This document shows, piece by piece, positions 8,971 through 17,932 of a stretch of DNA of 64,000 nucleotides. Below the pieces are notes generated by a model, which ran no database searches, was not told where the DNA came from, and was given only the letters and a program-made list of their open reading frames with translations. Every line of letters starts with the position of its first letter. Position 1 is the first letter of the stretch. The translations under genes and the position numbers were made by a program. Location of the stretch: assembly GCA_030425485.1 (NCBI GenBank), contig JAUIAM010000001.1:62001-126000 (forward strand), in the 5' to 3' direction. Origin of the DNA: Verrucomicrobiia bacterium (GTDB lineage Bacteria; Verrucomicrobiota; Verrucomicrobiia; Opitutales; Cerasicoccaceae).

Positions 8971-9762
8971 TCAATACAACGTGCCCTGAGCGCTGGTGGA
9001 TTCGGCAGGGAGCTTGGCCGTACTTTGTTCCAACTCTTTCTTCTTAGATAAGGAGCCGGTCGACAACAGGCCCGAGTCGCTGGTGCCTACGATCCACTGT
9101 GCGCACGATTTCAGAGCCAGCTCATGAAGCTGCGGCGAGCTGCCGATGGCGAACAGCTGTTTCTGATGCTGGTGGCAGGCGGCGCTCAGAATGTCCATGG
9201 CTTGGGCAATCTCATCAAGATAGTTCAGGCTCATCGGCTCGTTAAAGCGTGACATGCAGTAATCGTCGGGCCCGAAGAACAGGGCGTCAATCTGCGGCAC
9301 GGTTGCGATCTGGTCGATGTTCTTGAGGCTCTCGACGGACTCTATCTGTGCGATGATTAAGGGGCGATCGGACTGCTGTTTCCAGTATTCTCTGCCGTGC
9401 AGGTCGATGGGGCGGCGATCCCCGTAGGAACGATTGCCGTGCGGGGGGAAGTTCGAGTGCAGGACGACTTCGCGTGCATCATGCAGGTTGTCGATCTGCG
9501 GTATAATGATGCCACTGGGCGATAGGCCAAGCGCCTGGTTGATGTGGTAGCATGTGTTGTCGGCGATGCGTATGACGGGCTTGCAGTGCATCGCCTGGCA
9601 GGTCCGTGTGATGTGCGCCAGTGCGTCGTAGGATTGGATCTCGCCGTGCTGGCTATCTATCCAGAACCAGTCCCAGGCTTGAGCGACGCGCTCGACAATG
9701 CCGGGTGCCGGGTAGGTGAGGTGGAACCCGTAGTTTACTTTCTTATCAAAGGTCTGGCTCAT
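8971..9762 (-). CDS. HpcH/HpaI family aldolase
   Basis: A 263-residue class II aldolase of the HpaI/GarL type, which cleaves 2-oxo-3-deoxy-sugar acids to pyruvate (or hydroxypyruvate) and an aldehyde. The expected residues are present: H39 in DSQHG, R65 in PVIRIADN, metal ligand E141 in AQIESVES and D166 in FFGPDDYCM. The final ~25 residues are Ser/Thr/Lys-rich and not part of the fold. The gene overlaps the GntR regulator by one base (TAATG), so both come from one mRNA. The context suggests it ends the catabolism of an acidic sugar from module 1. The exact substrate is unknown. Confidence 0.85.
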   Translation of the reverse strand: MSQTFDKKVNYGFHLTYPAPGIVERVAQAWDWFWIDSQHGEIQSYDALAHITRTCQAMHCKPVIRIADNTCYHINQALGLSPSGIIIPQIDNLHDAREVVLHSNFPPHGNRSYGDRRPIDLHGREYWKQQSDRPLIIAQIESVESLKNIDQIATVPQIDALFFGPDDYCMSRFNEPMSLNYLDEIAQAMDILSAACHQHQKQLFAIGSSPQLHELALKSCAQWIVGTSDSGLLSTGSLSKKKELEQSTAKLPAESTSAQGTLY

Positions 9763-10418
9763 TACAATGCGTTGCTCTGGTTAAACTTGGCTACCAGTTT
9801 AGCAAAGCCATTACGGATATGCTTGCGAAGGACCTGCTCACAGCCGTCGGGGTCGCGTGCATTGAGTTGATCCATGATGCTTCTATGCTCATCGATGGTA
9901 GTGCGATGGTCTTCTGCGGTAAAGATAACGATCGGAAACAAGCTGCGGTAGGCGAAGAGGCGCTTATGGTAGCTGTGCCAGACGCTGATCAGGGTCTTAT
10001 TACCAGATAGGGCCATGATCTGGGCGTGAAACTCCGTGTCTGTCTCGGAGCTGCGCTCCATGTCGCCTACACTGATCAGGTGCTCGGTGAGCTGTCGCTT
10101 CTGATCGAGAATTACCAGATCATAATCTGTGGCCCGCTGACTGGCAATGCGGATGGCCATCCCTTCGATCGCTTCGCGAAGGAGAAATATCTCCTCGAAG
10201 TCCTTCATGGTGAGATTCGTGACGCGGCACCCGACGCCGGGTTGACGCTCCAGCAGGCCTTCGCCCACGAGTTTAAACATGGCTTCACGTACGGCTCCGC
10301 GGCTGACGCCGAGCTCCTTTGAGACTTTCGCCTCAGTGATGCGCTCCTGCGGTTTCCATGTGCCGTCAGTGATCTTGCTGACCATGTCGGAGTAGGCTGC
10401 TTGTTGAAAAGTTTTCAT
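9762..10418 (-). CDS. GntR family transcriptional regulator (FadR/FCD type)
   Basis: A 218-residue regulator. The winged-helix DNA-binding domain covers residues ~8-70 with the recognition helix in VSKELGVSRGAVREAM. The C-terminal FCD effector domain covers ~75-210, with conserved His residues for a metal-bound carboxylate ligand (FHAQIM, HRSIMDQL). FCD regulators usually sense sugar acids, which fits the adjacent HpaI-type aldolase. The gene starts 51 bases from the divergent pseudopilin gene. A perfect tandem repeat of TGTTGACAA lies between them and is a likely operator controlling both directions. Confidence 0.88.
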   Translation of the reverse strand: MKTFQQAAYSDMVSKITDGTWKPQERITEAKVSKELGVSRGAVREAMFKLVGEGLLERQPGVGCRVTNLTMKDFEEIFLLREAIEGMAIRIASQRATDYDLVILDQKRQLTEHLISVGDMERSSETDTEFHAQIMALSGNKTLISVWHSYHKRLFAYRSLFPIVIFTAEDHRTTIDEHRSIMDQLNARDPDGCEQVLRKHIRNGFAKLVAKFNQSNAL

Positions 10419-10422
10419 AAAA

Positions 10423-10443
10423 TTGTTGACAATGTTGACAATG
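10423..10443. promoter_or_regulatory. Tandem TGTTGACAA repeat, candidate GntR operator
   Basis: TGTTGACAA occurs twice in direct succession (10424-10432 and 10433-10441), followed by TG. The first copy sits in TTGTTGACAA, which has the TTGT-N2-ACAA symmetry seen in several FadR/FCD operators. Each copy also contains TTGACA, a perfect -35 hexamer. The site lies in the 51-bp gap between the GntR regulator and the divergent pseudopilin gene. Binding there could block both promoters. Confidence 0.5.
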
Positions 10444-10469
10444 TCTACCTAGATTGCGAGGAAAATTTA

Positions 10470-11198
10470 ATGACAAAGCGAAATTTATTTCCAGATCGAC
10501 ACGCCTTTAGCCTGGTTGAATTGCTGGCGGCTTTATGTGTGGTGGCAGTGGTGGCGGCGTTGATTGTGGCGGGCCTGGGTGTGGTGACGCGTCGTGCGGC
10601 GGAGACGAAGTGCACGAGTAATTTGCGTCAGATCGGGATGGCGAATATGGCCTACGTTACGGAAAATGGCGGCGTCATTAATTCGGGGCGTTCGTCTTGG
10701 GGCGGTGGCAGTCGTCCGCGTGAGTTATGGTGGCGATACAATCTGCGGACGTATTTTGGGGCCGCTGATGGCGGTGGCAACTGGCGCGGTGATTTGGGTT
10801 ACTGTCCGGTGCTGGTTTGCCCCGCGGATGACTCCAATGGCGGTGAGGGTGCCGATGGCCACGTGGGGGAATCGCTGCGCCGTAGCTACAATGTGAACGC
10901 GAAGCTGGAGCGTCAGATGGGGGGCATACCGGTGCGCTACCGTATGCAGCAGATCGAGTTCCCCTCGCGGGTGATGTATGCGATGGATGCGGACTGGGGC
11001 GTGGGCGGCAACAGTGAATTTGTTAACGGCTCTTCCATAAATCACCTGAACAAGTTGCTGCCGCGCGACTGGCATGGTGGCTCGGTCAACATGGTTTTTC
11101 TCGATGGCGGGGTTGAGTCGATCGCTATCGAGGAGCTTTACCCGGGCCAGTCGCGTCACGGGGTCTTTTACCCCGACCAGAGCCTGGTGCCTGAGTAA
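10470..11198 (+). CDS. Pseudopilin-like protein with prepilin N-terminus and H-X9-DG motif (module 1)
   Basis: A 242-residue protein. The type IV prepilin leader is MTKRNLFPDRHA with the processed core FSLVELLAAL starting at residue 13, followed by one long hydrophobic helix. The conserved CTSNLRQIGMANMAY segment follows the helix. Near the C terminus is HGGSVNMVFLDG, an H-X9-DG motif starting at H202. Such proteins are abundant in Verrucomicrobiota and Planctomycetota, inserted in the inner membrane as pseudopilins of unknown role. ATG 10470 is chosen because a GCGAGGA ribosome-binding site precedes it and the leader then has normal length. It is the first gene of the module 1 run. Confidence 0.85.
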   Translation: MTKRNLFPDRHAFSLVELLAALCVVAVVAALIVAGLGVVTRRAAETKCTSNLRQIGMANMAYVTENGGVINSGRSSWGGGSRPRELWWRYNLRTYFGAADGGGNWRGDLGYCPVLVCPADDSNGGEGADGHVGESLRRSYNVNAKLERQMGGIPVRYRMQQIEFPSRVMYAMDADWGVGGNSEFVNGSSINHLNKLLPRDWHGGSVNMVFLDGGVESIAIEELYPGQSRHGVFYPDQSLVPE

Positions 11199-11281
11199 GT
11201 CACCTCACAGCCAATCAATCGGCTCACATGTTTTTTTCTAACCCCAACTCAAATCGCTAACAACCAACTACGATCCACATC

Positions 11282-13195
11282 ATGAAAACTTCCCTAAGAA
11301 GACCCATAGTCGGCACGCTTGCCGCAATTTTCCTGAGTAGCGCTTACGCTCAATCTCAAACCGATGGCACGTGGCTTTCTGCGAGTGAGTCCGGGGATTG
11401 GAGCGAGGCGAGCAAGTGGCAGGACAACGATATTGCCGACGGGGTGGACAGCGTGGCCTCGCTCGAGCTTCCGGGCCAGGATGGCTCCTACACGATCAAT
11501 GTGGATTCTGCGCGCACGGTAGGCGAAATCAGTCTGCTGGGGACGGGCTGGAGCAGCAATCGGTATTACACTTTTTCTGGACCGGGTGGGATAACGTTCC
11601 AGACCTCCTCCGGTACGCCACGCATTTCTCTGCCTGCAGGAGAAGCGAGTCAGTCTTTTATTGAAGCACTTTCGGTGACGACGTCGGTGCAGGGGTCTCA
11701 GGGGCTGGCCATCTCCGGCAATGGTAAGCGTAATTACGTGGCCTGGAATCCCAGCGCGATGAACCTGACCGGTGGGATTACACTGGAAGGGGCTGGGCTG
11801 CGCGTCAGCAGCGCGGGTGCACTGGGCAGCAACGCGATCACGATGTCGGGCAGCGGGGTTAACTTCCTCGGTTTCGACACCGATGGCCTTACCTACAACA
11901 ACGACATTATTCTGGATAATGGCACCAGTGGCTTGATGAACCTCATCGGTAGCGGTTCGACGGGATCGCCTCCTCCGACTCACACCATCGCGGGCCAGAT
12001 TAGCCAGAGTGGTGGCACACGCAGCCTCTACCTGATGACGGGGACGAATACGGTGGGTGGCGCAAGGTTCATCCTCGGTGGTGATAACAGCTACCAGGGG
12101 ACGACGCATATCGGCCCGTCGAGCGTCGATGGCGTGCCGATGAATTCTGGCCCGGTCGTGGCAAGGGCAACGCATAACAACGCCTTTGGTAACGGCAGCA
12201 GCGTAATCCAGATTTATGAGTCCGTCAGTGGCATTGAGCTTGCGGGCGACATTACGGTGTCGAACAAAACGCTTCGCATGAATGGTGCGGGTTTCCGCGA
12301 CCAGGGCTCTGTTAATAGTGTGAGCGGTGACAACGTTTGGGCAGGCAACATCATCATGCGCTATAACACCAGCCGTGCGGACAACCCCCGCATCGGGGTC
12401 GAGTCGGGTAGCCTGACCGTTACGGGTGTGATCTCCAGCGGCAGCGGCGCATCGGTTGCTCTGGAAAAAGTCGGGCAGGGCAGCTTGATCCTGACCAACA
12501 GCAACACCTATACGGACGGGACCTTGATCTCGCAGGGCACGATCGTGGCAGACCATAACTCAGCGCTGGGCACGGGCGGAGTCCAGGTTAATGGCGGGCG
12601 TTTGGTTGTCGCCGGAACGCGCAGCATCACCAATGCGATTACCTTTGGTGCCGAGGGCGGAGCCCTGGGGGGTAATGGCACCTTTAACTCTGCGGTCGGC
12701 TTTGACAACGTGAACCAGTTCGTATCGCCCGGGCAGAGCATTGGCACGGTGACATTTGGGCAGGCCCAGCAGTGGGATGCGTTCTCGTATGACTGGGAGC
12801 TGGATGACTGGTCGGGTGCCGGTGGTACCTCGGACCTGATCGATGTGTCGGGGGCTGTCGTGCTCAATCTTTCCGGTGCCTATGTGCTCAACGTCATCTC
12901 GCTGGCGCAATCCGGCGACCAGGGCGATGTCTGGAATTTTAACCCTGCCGAAGATGGCGAGTGGACGGTGCTGACAACGATCAGCCTGAGCAACTTCGAC
13001 GAGTCAAACTGGACGATCGACACGAGCGGATTCTCGAACGACCCGGCCTCGGCCTCCCAGTGGAGCCTGGAGCAAATCGATAACGATCTGGTCCTGCGCT
13101 ACACGATTCCCGAGCCGGGCAGTTCTGCGCTCTTGATGACCTGCGGCGTCTTCTGCCTCTACGTCAGAAGGCTGCGTGGCCGCCGCAACGGCTAA
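11282..13195 (+). CDS. PEP-CTERM protein with autotransporter-associated beta-strand repeat
   Basis: A 637-residue secreted protein. The signal peptide ends near AYA (residue 23). The body is Gly/Ser/Thr/Asn-rich beta-helix-like sequence, including a clear autotransporter-associated beta-strand unit (GQGSLILTNSNTYTDGT, then LGTGGVQVNGGRL). The C terminus has IPEPGSS, a hydrophobic helix and an RRLRGRRNG tail, which is a PEP-CTERM signal processed by exosortase during surface display or release. No exosortase gene is in the window. It follows the pseudopilin gene by 83 bases and ends at an intrinsic terminator. Confidence 0.85.
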   Translation: MKTSLRRPIVGTLAAIFLSSAYAQSQTDGTWLSASESGDWSEASKWQDNDIADGVDSVASLELPGQDGSYTINVDSARTVGEISLLGTGWSSNRYYTFSGPGGITFQTSSGTPRISLPAGEASQSFIEALSVTTSVQGSQGLAISGNGKRNYVAWNPSAMNLTGGITLEGAGLRVSSAGALGSNAITMSGSGVNFLGFDTDGLTYNNDIILDNGTSGLMNLIGSGSTGSPPPTHTIAGQISQSGGTRSLYLMTGTNTVGGARFILGGDNSYQGTTHIGPSSVDGVPMNSGPVVARATHNNAFGNGSSVIQIYESVSGIELAGDITVSNKTLRMNGAGFRDQGSVNSVSGDNVWAGNIIMRYNTSRADNPRIGVESGSLTVTGVISSGSGASVALEKVGQGSLILTNSNTYTDGTLISQGTIVADHNSALGTGGVQVNGGRLVVAGTRSITNAITFGAEGGALGGNGTFNSAVGFDNVNQFVSPGQSIGTVTFGQAQQWDAFSYDWELDDWSGAGGTSDLIDVSGAVVLNLSGAYVLNVISLAQSGDQGDVWNFNPAEDGEWTVLTTISLSNFDESNWTIDTSGFSNDPASASQWSLEQIDNDLVLRYTIPEPGSSALLMTCGVFCLYVRRLRGRRNG

Positions 13196-13218
13196 TTCAG
13201 CATGCTTAATTAAGACAG

Positions 13219-13254
13219 GGAGCACAGCTCTTGGATGGGTCGTGCTCCTTTTTT
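13219..13254 (+). terminator. Rho-independent terminator after the PEP-CTERM gene
   Basis: GGAGCAC (13219-13225) pairs with GTGCTCC (13242-13248), and six T follow. It lies 24 bases after the stop codon. It should limit read-through from the pseudopilin and PEP-CTERM pair into the enzyme genes, giving the structural pair a higher transcript level. Confidence 0.8.
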
Positions 13255-13293
13255 ATGAATACGAATAAGACGAATTTTTAAGGTAACGCAGAT

Positions 13294-15768
13294 ATGGATT
13301 ACGAAAAAAGTGGCGATGGTTTTGAAAGCGAACAGCAGCGCCGTTCTGCGGGAGTCTGGTATTTGCTCATCGCAGTGATGATCGCTCTTGGGGTAGCGGC
13401 TATCGTCCCGCGCTATACCGATGGACAGGCGAACGCAGATGGTGATGCCTCATCGCTCAGTTTGGTCGCGGCAGGTTCGAGCCCATACCGGATCGTTGTT
13501 CCCGCGCAAGCGACGGCATCAATCTGGAGTGCGGCCAATGAGCTGCAGCGCTGCGTATCGATAGCGACTGGGGTCACCCTGGAAATCCAGGCCGACGCGA
13601 ACGAAGTCGACGGCCCGTTTATCAGCATCGGTGCGACAATTCAGGCTCTGGACGCGGGCTTTGACTCGACTGCGCTCTCCGACGGCGGCTACCGTATCGT
13701 GACCCGTGGCGATGATTTATTCATCTATGGCCCGGACACGCCGGACGGCGGCTGGACCGATGAGGGTGGGGAGAGCCACGGCAGTGCCAATGGCGTGTAT
13801 GCGTTTCTCTATGCGTTTCTGGAGGTACGTTGGTTGATGCCGGGGGACATCGGGCGGGACGTGCCGGTGAGGAATGGTTTTGAAATTCCAGCACTGGATC
13901 AGAGCTACGAGCCTCCGTTTAAGTGGCGCGAGATTACCCACCTGACGGACTTTTCCGATGCTTCCCAGCGCTCGGCCATCGAGGCCTGGCAGCGGCACAT
14001 GCGGCTGGGCTCATCGCTGAATCTTTCCCAGCACCGCAAGGCCGAGGACCACTGGCAGCACAACTGGCGTTGGCTGACGGATAACGACGAGTATTATGAG
14101 TCACATCCGGAGTGGTTTGCGGTGGATGCTGAGGGCAACTTTTTCGATCGCTCCGGCTCCAGGAGCAAGTACATCAAGCTCGAAACGACCAACCCCGAGC
14201 TGATTGAGTATTTCGCGAACCGGGCGGTCGAAGTGCTGAAGGCCAGCGAGCAGCCGAGGTTCTTTTCGCTCTCGCCCAATGATGCGCCGTCGCGCTGGAG
14301 CGAGCGCCCGCAAACGGTGGCCTTGCTGGACCCGCCGCAGGGCAGCGGGCCGATTACGCTGGAGTTCCGGCCTGACCGTCCGTCCATGTCGTCGGTCGTG
14401 TTCAAGTGGTACCATGATGTCGCGACCAAGGTTGCCGAGGAGTACCCCGAGGGGCGCCTGAACGGCTTTATCTACAGCGACTACATCTTTCCGCCGGTTA
14501 AGTTTACCGAGCCGATCCCGTCGAATCTCACACTGATTTTTTGCGCTCCGAACTATGGCTACGAGCTCTACGCCGAGTCGGCCAAGGAGCGCCTGGCTTC
14601 GATTTTCGCCGGATGGTATGCACTCGAACCGGGGGAGTGGTATTACTACGATCTGCCCAGTTTGCTCTTCCGCCAGGAGGACGCAGACCCGATCTTCAAC
14701 TTTGCTGGAAGCGCGGCGATCTTGACTCCCGTGGCGGCAGGAAACCTGGAGTTTCTATTTGAGGAACTCGCCGCCAACGAGTTCAAGGGCTGCGTGATCT
14801 ACGGCTCTCCGGCCTGGAGTAACGCCGCTATCACCAACTACGTGCTGGCCAGCTTGCTGTGGAATCCGTTGGCCGACCCCGAGGCCTTGCAGCGCGAGTG
14901 GCTGGAGCGTGCCTACGGCGCAGAGGCGGCTGCCGTACTGACTGAGTTGTACGAAAAACTCGACGCGTGGTACGCGGCGCAGGACCACATCGGCTACCAT
15001 TTGACGACGGAGATGATGCGCGATATCTACGCGCCGAATCTGCCGGAAATCGAAGCCCTGCTGCTGGTGGCTGCGAGCAAGCCCAAGACGCCGCAACAGC
15101 AACTGCGCTTTGAGCTGTTTGAAAACAACGTCATCGCCCTGCAGTGGCGTTTGCGGAACATGGGACTGGTTGGAGCCGATTATGCATCGGACTACACGCA
15201 TTCAGACGCGGAGGTCATTGCGCTGATCGAGAGCACGCACCCGGACATCGTTCCCTTTCCCGGTGGGGTGACCCCGATCAGCATGTTTCGTCGTTTTGGC
15301 ACCCTGCCCAGGCTCGAGGCCTCGTCGGACATTGATGCTTCCACCGAGGGCGAAGCGCAAACGGTACTGCCGCATACGACGCCGGCCCTGATCGTTTCCG
15401 ATGATGATAGAACTGTCAGCATTGTGCCGCGTGAGATCGACCATGGCTCCTATGCGGCCTGCTACGTCGTCCTTAATGAGGAGGGCAGCGAAGTCATCTC
15501 GGGGATTTTCGAGCAAGGTGTGCCGGTCACGTTCGAGGCCGAGGCGGGCCGTACCTATACGCTGCACATCCCGCCGCGCAAGCGCCGCTCCGAGCATCCC
15601 ATTGCCTATGTGATAGAAATCCCGGAGGCCCGCCTGGTCGAAGGCCAGCTCTCCGAGGGCAGCATTCGTTTTGCCAATGATGGTGGCGGGCTCTACGCCT
15701 ATTCCGAAAGCGCATCGCAGCAACTGGAAGGCGACAGCGGCGTGCAGATTACGCAGGCTAAGGAATAG
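13294..15768 (+). CDS. DUF4838 domain protein, probable glycan-active enzyme
   Basis: An 824-residue protein anchored by an N-terminal membrane helix (about 23-42), otherwise extracytoplasmic. Residues ~55-125 (YRIVVPAQAT, AANELQRCVSIATG, FISIG) look like the alpha-glucuronidase GH67 N-terminal type domain. The middle contains the DUF4838 segment (HWQHNWRWLT, YYESHPEWFAVD, FFSLSPNDAPSRW). DUF4838 proteins are thought to be TIM-barrel glycoside hydrolases, commonly found in Bacteroidota, Planctomycetota and Verrucomicrobiota glycan loci. The last ~150 residues form a beta-rich extension. A catalytic pair cannot be assigned with confidence. It leads the enzyme part of module 1. Confidence 0.75.
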   Translation: MDYEKSGDGFESEQQRRSAGVWYLLIAVMIALGVAAIVPRYTDGQANADGDASSLSLVAAGSSPYRIVVPAQATASIWSAANELQRCVSIATGVTLEIQADANEVDGPFISIGATIQALDAGFDSTALSDGGYRIVTRGDDLFIYGPDTPDGGWTDEGGESHGSANGVYAFLYAFLEVRWLMPGDIGRDVPVRNGFEIPALDQSYEPPFKWREITHLTDFSDASQRSAIEAWQRHMRLGSSLNLSQHRKAEDHWQHNWRWLTDNDEYYESHPEWFAVDAEGNFFDRSGSRSKYIKLETTNPELIEYFANRAVEVLKASEQPRFFSLSPNDAPSRWSERPQTVALLDPPQGSGPITLEFRPDRPSMSSVVFKWYHDVATKVAEEYPEGRLNGFIYSDYIFPPVKFTEPIPSNLTLIFCAPNYGYELYAESAKERLASIFAGWYALEPGEWYYYDLPSLLFRQEDADPIFNFAGSAAILTPVAAGNLEFLFEELAANEFKGCVIYGSPAWSNAAITNYVLASLLWNPLADPEALQREWLERAYGAEAAAVLTELYEKLDAWYAAQDHIGYHLTTEMMRDIYAPNLPEIEALLLVAASKPKTPQQQLRFELFENNVIALQWRLRNMGLVGADYASDYTHSDAEVIALIESTHPDIVPFPGGVTPISMFRRFGTLPRLEASSDIDASTEGEAQTVLPHTTPALIVSDDDRTVSIVPREIDHGSYAACYVVLNEEGSEVISGIFEQGVPVTFEAEAGRTYTLHIPPRKRRSEHPIAYVIEIPEARLVEGQLSEGSIRFANDGGGLYAYSESASQQLEGDSGVQITQAKE

Positions 15769-15822
15769 TTGTATGCATCCGCGCGACTGATTAAGGCTTT
15801 GTCATGGTTTTTGGGATACACA

Positions 15823-17067
15823 ATGAGATCACCTGAATACAGCATAGAGCTTACGGCGGCCACGAAGTTGTTCGATGGTGAGTACTCCTGGGCGCACCCG
15901 CGGGCCGGGGCGATCCCGGCCGGAGCGCCGGGCAACCCCGGAGACGTACCCCTTGTTGTGATGATGTTGCAGAAGATACATCTCGATGGGGCCGACGTTT
16001 TCGATGGCCTGCACCAGATGCGTACCTTCGACATGGGGCAGACGTGGGAAAAGCCTGTGCCCGTGCCCGCCTTTGCCCGCAGGCCATATGGTGAGGAGTG
16101 CGAAATTACCGTCTGTGATTTTACGCCCATGTGGCACGAGGCTTCGCAGCAACTACTGGGCACCGGCCACACGGTGATCTACAGGCCCGATGGCTCGCGC
16201 GTGACCAGCGCGCGCGGCACCGCATATGCCGTCTACGATGCTGCGGCCAATGCATGGAATGACTGGCAATGGCTCGAAATGCCGGATATGCCTCGGTTTC
16301 GTAACGCGGGCGCGGGTTCCACCCAGCGCGTCGACCTGCCCGGCGGAGACATCCTCCTGCCCATCTATTTTAAGGCGCACCCGGAGCATGGCACGAATGC
16401 ATCGACCGTTGTGCGGTGCCGCATGGATGGGAATCAACTGCGCTACATCGAGCACGGGACGGAGCTGGAACTCGATGACAGCGCGGGTCTGGGCGAACCG
16501 TCCTTGACCTTGTTCAAGGGGCGCTTTTACCTGACCATTCGGGCGAAGGCAGGGGCCTTCGTTGCTGTGTCCGAGGACGGACTGCGGTTCAGTGAACTCA
16601 AGCCGTGGCTCTGGGACGACGGCTCCGAGCTGGGCAGCTACAATACCCAGCAACACTGGGTAGCCCATGGCGACGCGCTGTACCTGGCCTACACCCGGCG
16701 CGGCGCCGATAACGACCATATCTATTGCCACCGGGCGCCGCTCTTTATCGCGCAGGTGGAGCACGAGAACCTTTGCCTCTTGCGCTCAACCGAGCGTGTG
16801 CTCATGCCGGACCGCGGCGCACGCTACGGGAATTTCTCCGTTACGGATGTCAGTGAACACGAAGTTTGGGTGACCGATAGCGAGTGGATGCAAAATGACT
16901 ATCCCTATGCCGGGGCCGCCTTGGAAAAGCTAAAGGGGAGGGTGGCGCAAGAGACCATTGATAGCGCACTACAGTTTCCGAAATTCAGCAAAATCTGCGA
17001 ACTGCTCGGAGCAGACGGCTCCGTGTGGGTCAGTAAAATCCATTGGAAAAAGGGTGCAACGAAGTGA
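15823..17067 (+). CDS. Sialidase/BNR-repeat-like protein
   Basis: A 414-residue protein with a probable six-bladed propeller of the sialidase superfamily. Asp-box-like elements are visible: FDMGQTW (about residues 69-75) and VSEDGLRF in the second half. Other family-like stretches are LGEPSLTLFKGRFYLTIR and DGNQLRY. No signal peptide is seen. ATG 15823 is chosen over a TTG at 15769, because the TTG start adds a non-homologous hydrophobic stretch and lies directly on the upstream stop. It probably removes or binds a terminal acidic sugar. True sialidase activity is unproven, since I could not place the Arg triad. Confidence 0.65.
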   Translation: MRSPEYSIELTAATKLFDGEYSWAHPRAGAIPAGAPGNPGDVPLVVMMLQKIHLDGADVFDGLHQMRTFDMGQTWEKPVPVPAFARRPYGEECEITVCDFTPMWHEASQQLLGTGHTVIYRPDGSRVTSARGTAYAVYDAAANAWNDWQWLEMPDMPRFRNAGAGSTQRVDLPGGDILLPIYFKAHPEHGTNASTVVRCRMDGNQLRYIEHGTELELDDSAGLGEPSLTLFKGRFYLTIRAKAGAFVAVSEDGLRFSELKPWLWDDGSELGSYNTQQHWVAHGDALYLAYTRRGADNDHIYCHRAPLFIAQVEHENLCLLRSTERVLMPDRGARYGNFSVTDVSEHEVWVTDSEWMQNDYPYAGAALEKLKGRVAQETIDSALQFPKFSKICELLGADGSVWVSKIHWKKGATK

Positions 17068-17094
17068 TTTAAGGTTATAACCGTATTCTCAAAT

Positions 17095-17742
17095 ATGGAT
17101 ATTGAGAATTTACCCTTGGTCTATGTTATTGGAGATAGTGTTTCTTTGCAATATGGCCCTTATTTAAAACGCGCACTCGGTGGCATTTTTGCTTATGACC
17201 GGAAAGGCGGAATTGAAAAGGCGATGTTGGATCTGGATAATCCAGAAGGTGCCAACGGGGGCGATTCAGTACGCGTGCTGAAATTTCTTCGCGATTGCAT
17301 AGGCTCTTCATGGAGAAAACCCGAAGTATTACTAGTCAATTGCGGCCTGCATGATATTAAGCGCAATGTTGAGAGTGGGGAAATCAGTGTTCGTTTTGAG
17401 CAGTATCGCGAAAACCTGAAGTCAATGATCGATCTGTGCCGGCAGGCTGGCATTCGTATGGTGTGGATGCAAACGACCCCGGTGGTGGATGCTATTCACA
17501 ATCGTGACGGGATCGCATTTTATCGCTACGACGAGGATGTGCAGCGCGTGAATGAGATAGCCTCTGCGATCATGCATGACGAAAGTGTCCGTATGATAGA
17601 CCTTTACGGATTTTCTATGAGCTTGGGGAAACTGGAGGAGCAGTACATGGATCATGTGCACTTTGTCGATGCGGTGCGGGAAAAGCAGGGCATCTATATC
17701 GCAGGTTTTCTTGCTGGCATGCTCGGTGAGGTCGCACCCTGA
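17095..17742 (+). CDS. SGNH/GDSL family hydrolase
   Basis: A 215-residue esterase-type protein. The blocks are GDSVS with nucleophile S15, VNCGLHD with N82 for the oxyanion hole, and DHVHF with D186 and H189 completing the triad. The glycine of block II is the most tentative. Such enzymes remove acetyl or other acyl groups from sugars. No signal peptide is visible, so it would act in the cytoplasm on imported sugars, matching the dehydrogenase and symporter genes that follow. It is 27 bases downstream of the sialidase-like gene. Confidence 0.8.
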   Translation: MDIENLPLVYVIGDSVSLQYGPYLKRALGGIFAYDRKGGIEKAMLDLDNPEGANGGDSVRVLKFLRDCIGSSWRKPEVLLVNCGLHDIKRNVESGEISVRFEQYRENLKSMIDLCRQAGIRMVWMQTTPVVDAIHNRDGIAFYRYDEDVQRVNEIASAIMHDESVRMIDLYGFSMSLGKLEEQYMDHVHFVDAVREKQGIYIAGFLAGMLGEVAP

Positions 17743-17932
17743 TCCGGCTTTTGTCATTGTGATGGCTGGGGATGTGCCTGTGGAAAATTTCAAGGGGCGG
17801 GATGTTGCCGTGTGCCTTTTTTTGCTTTGCCGAAAGGTCGCCTGTGTGCGCTTTAATTACATGAGCGAAATGGTATATAGGATGAGCGTGATGGCTATTT
17901 ACCGGATGATATTTATGCTGTAATATAGCGCT

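Noticed and set aside
11294-12556. Leftward open frame of 420 codons opposite the PEP-CTERM gene
   Set aside because: Arg/Ala/His-rich without motifs; the rightward frame has signal peptide, repeat and sorting signal.
15769-15822. TTG start adding 18 residues to the sialidase-like protein
   Set aside because: It abuts the upstream stop and adds an unlikely hydrophobic stretch; ATG 15823 fits better.
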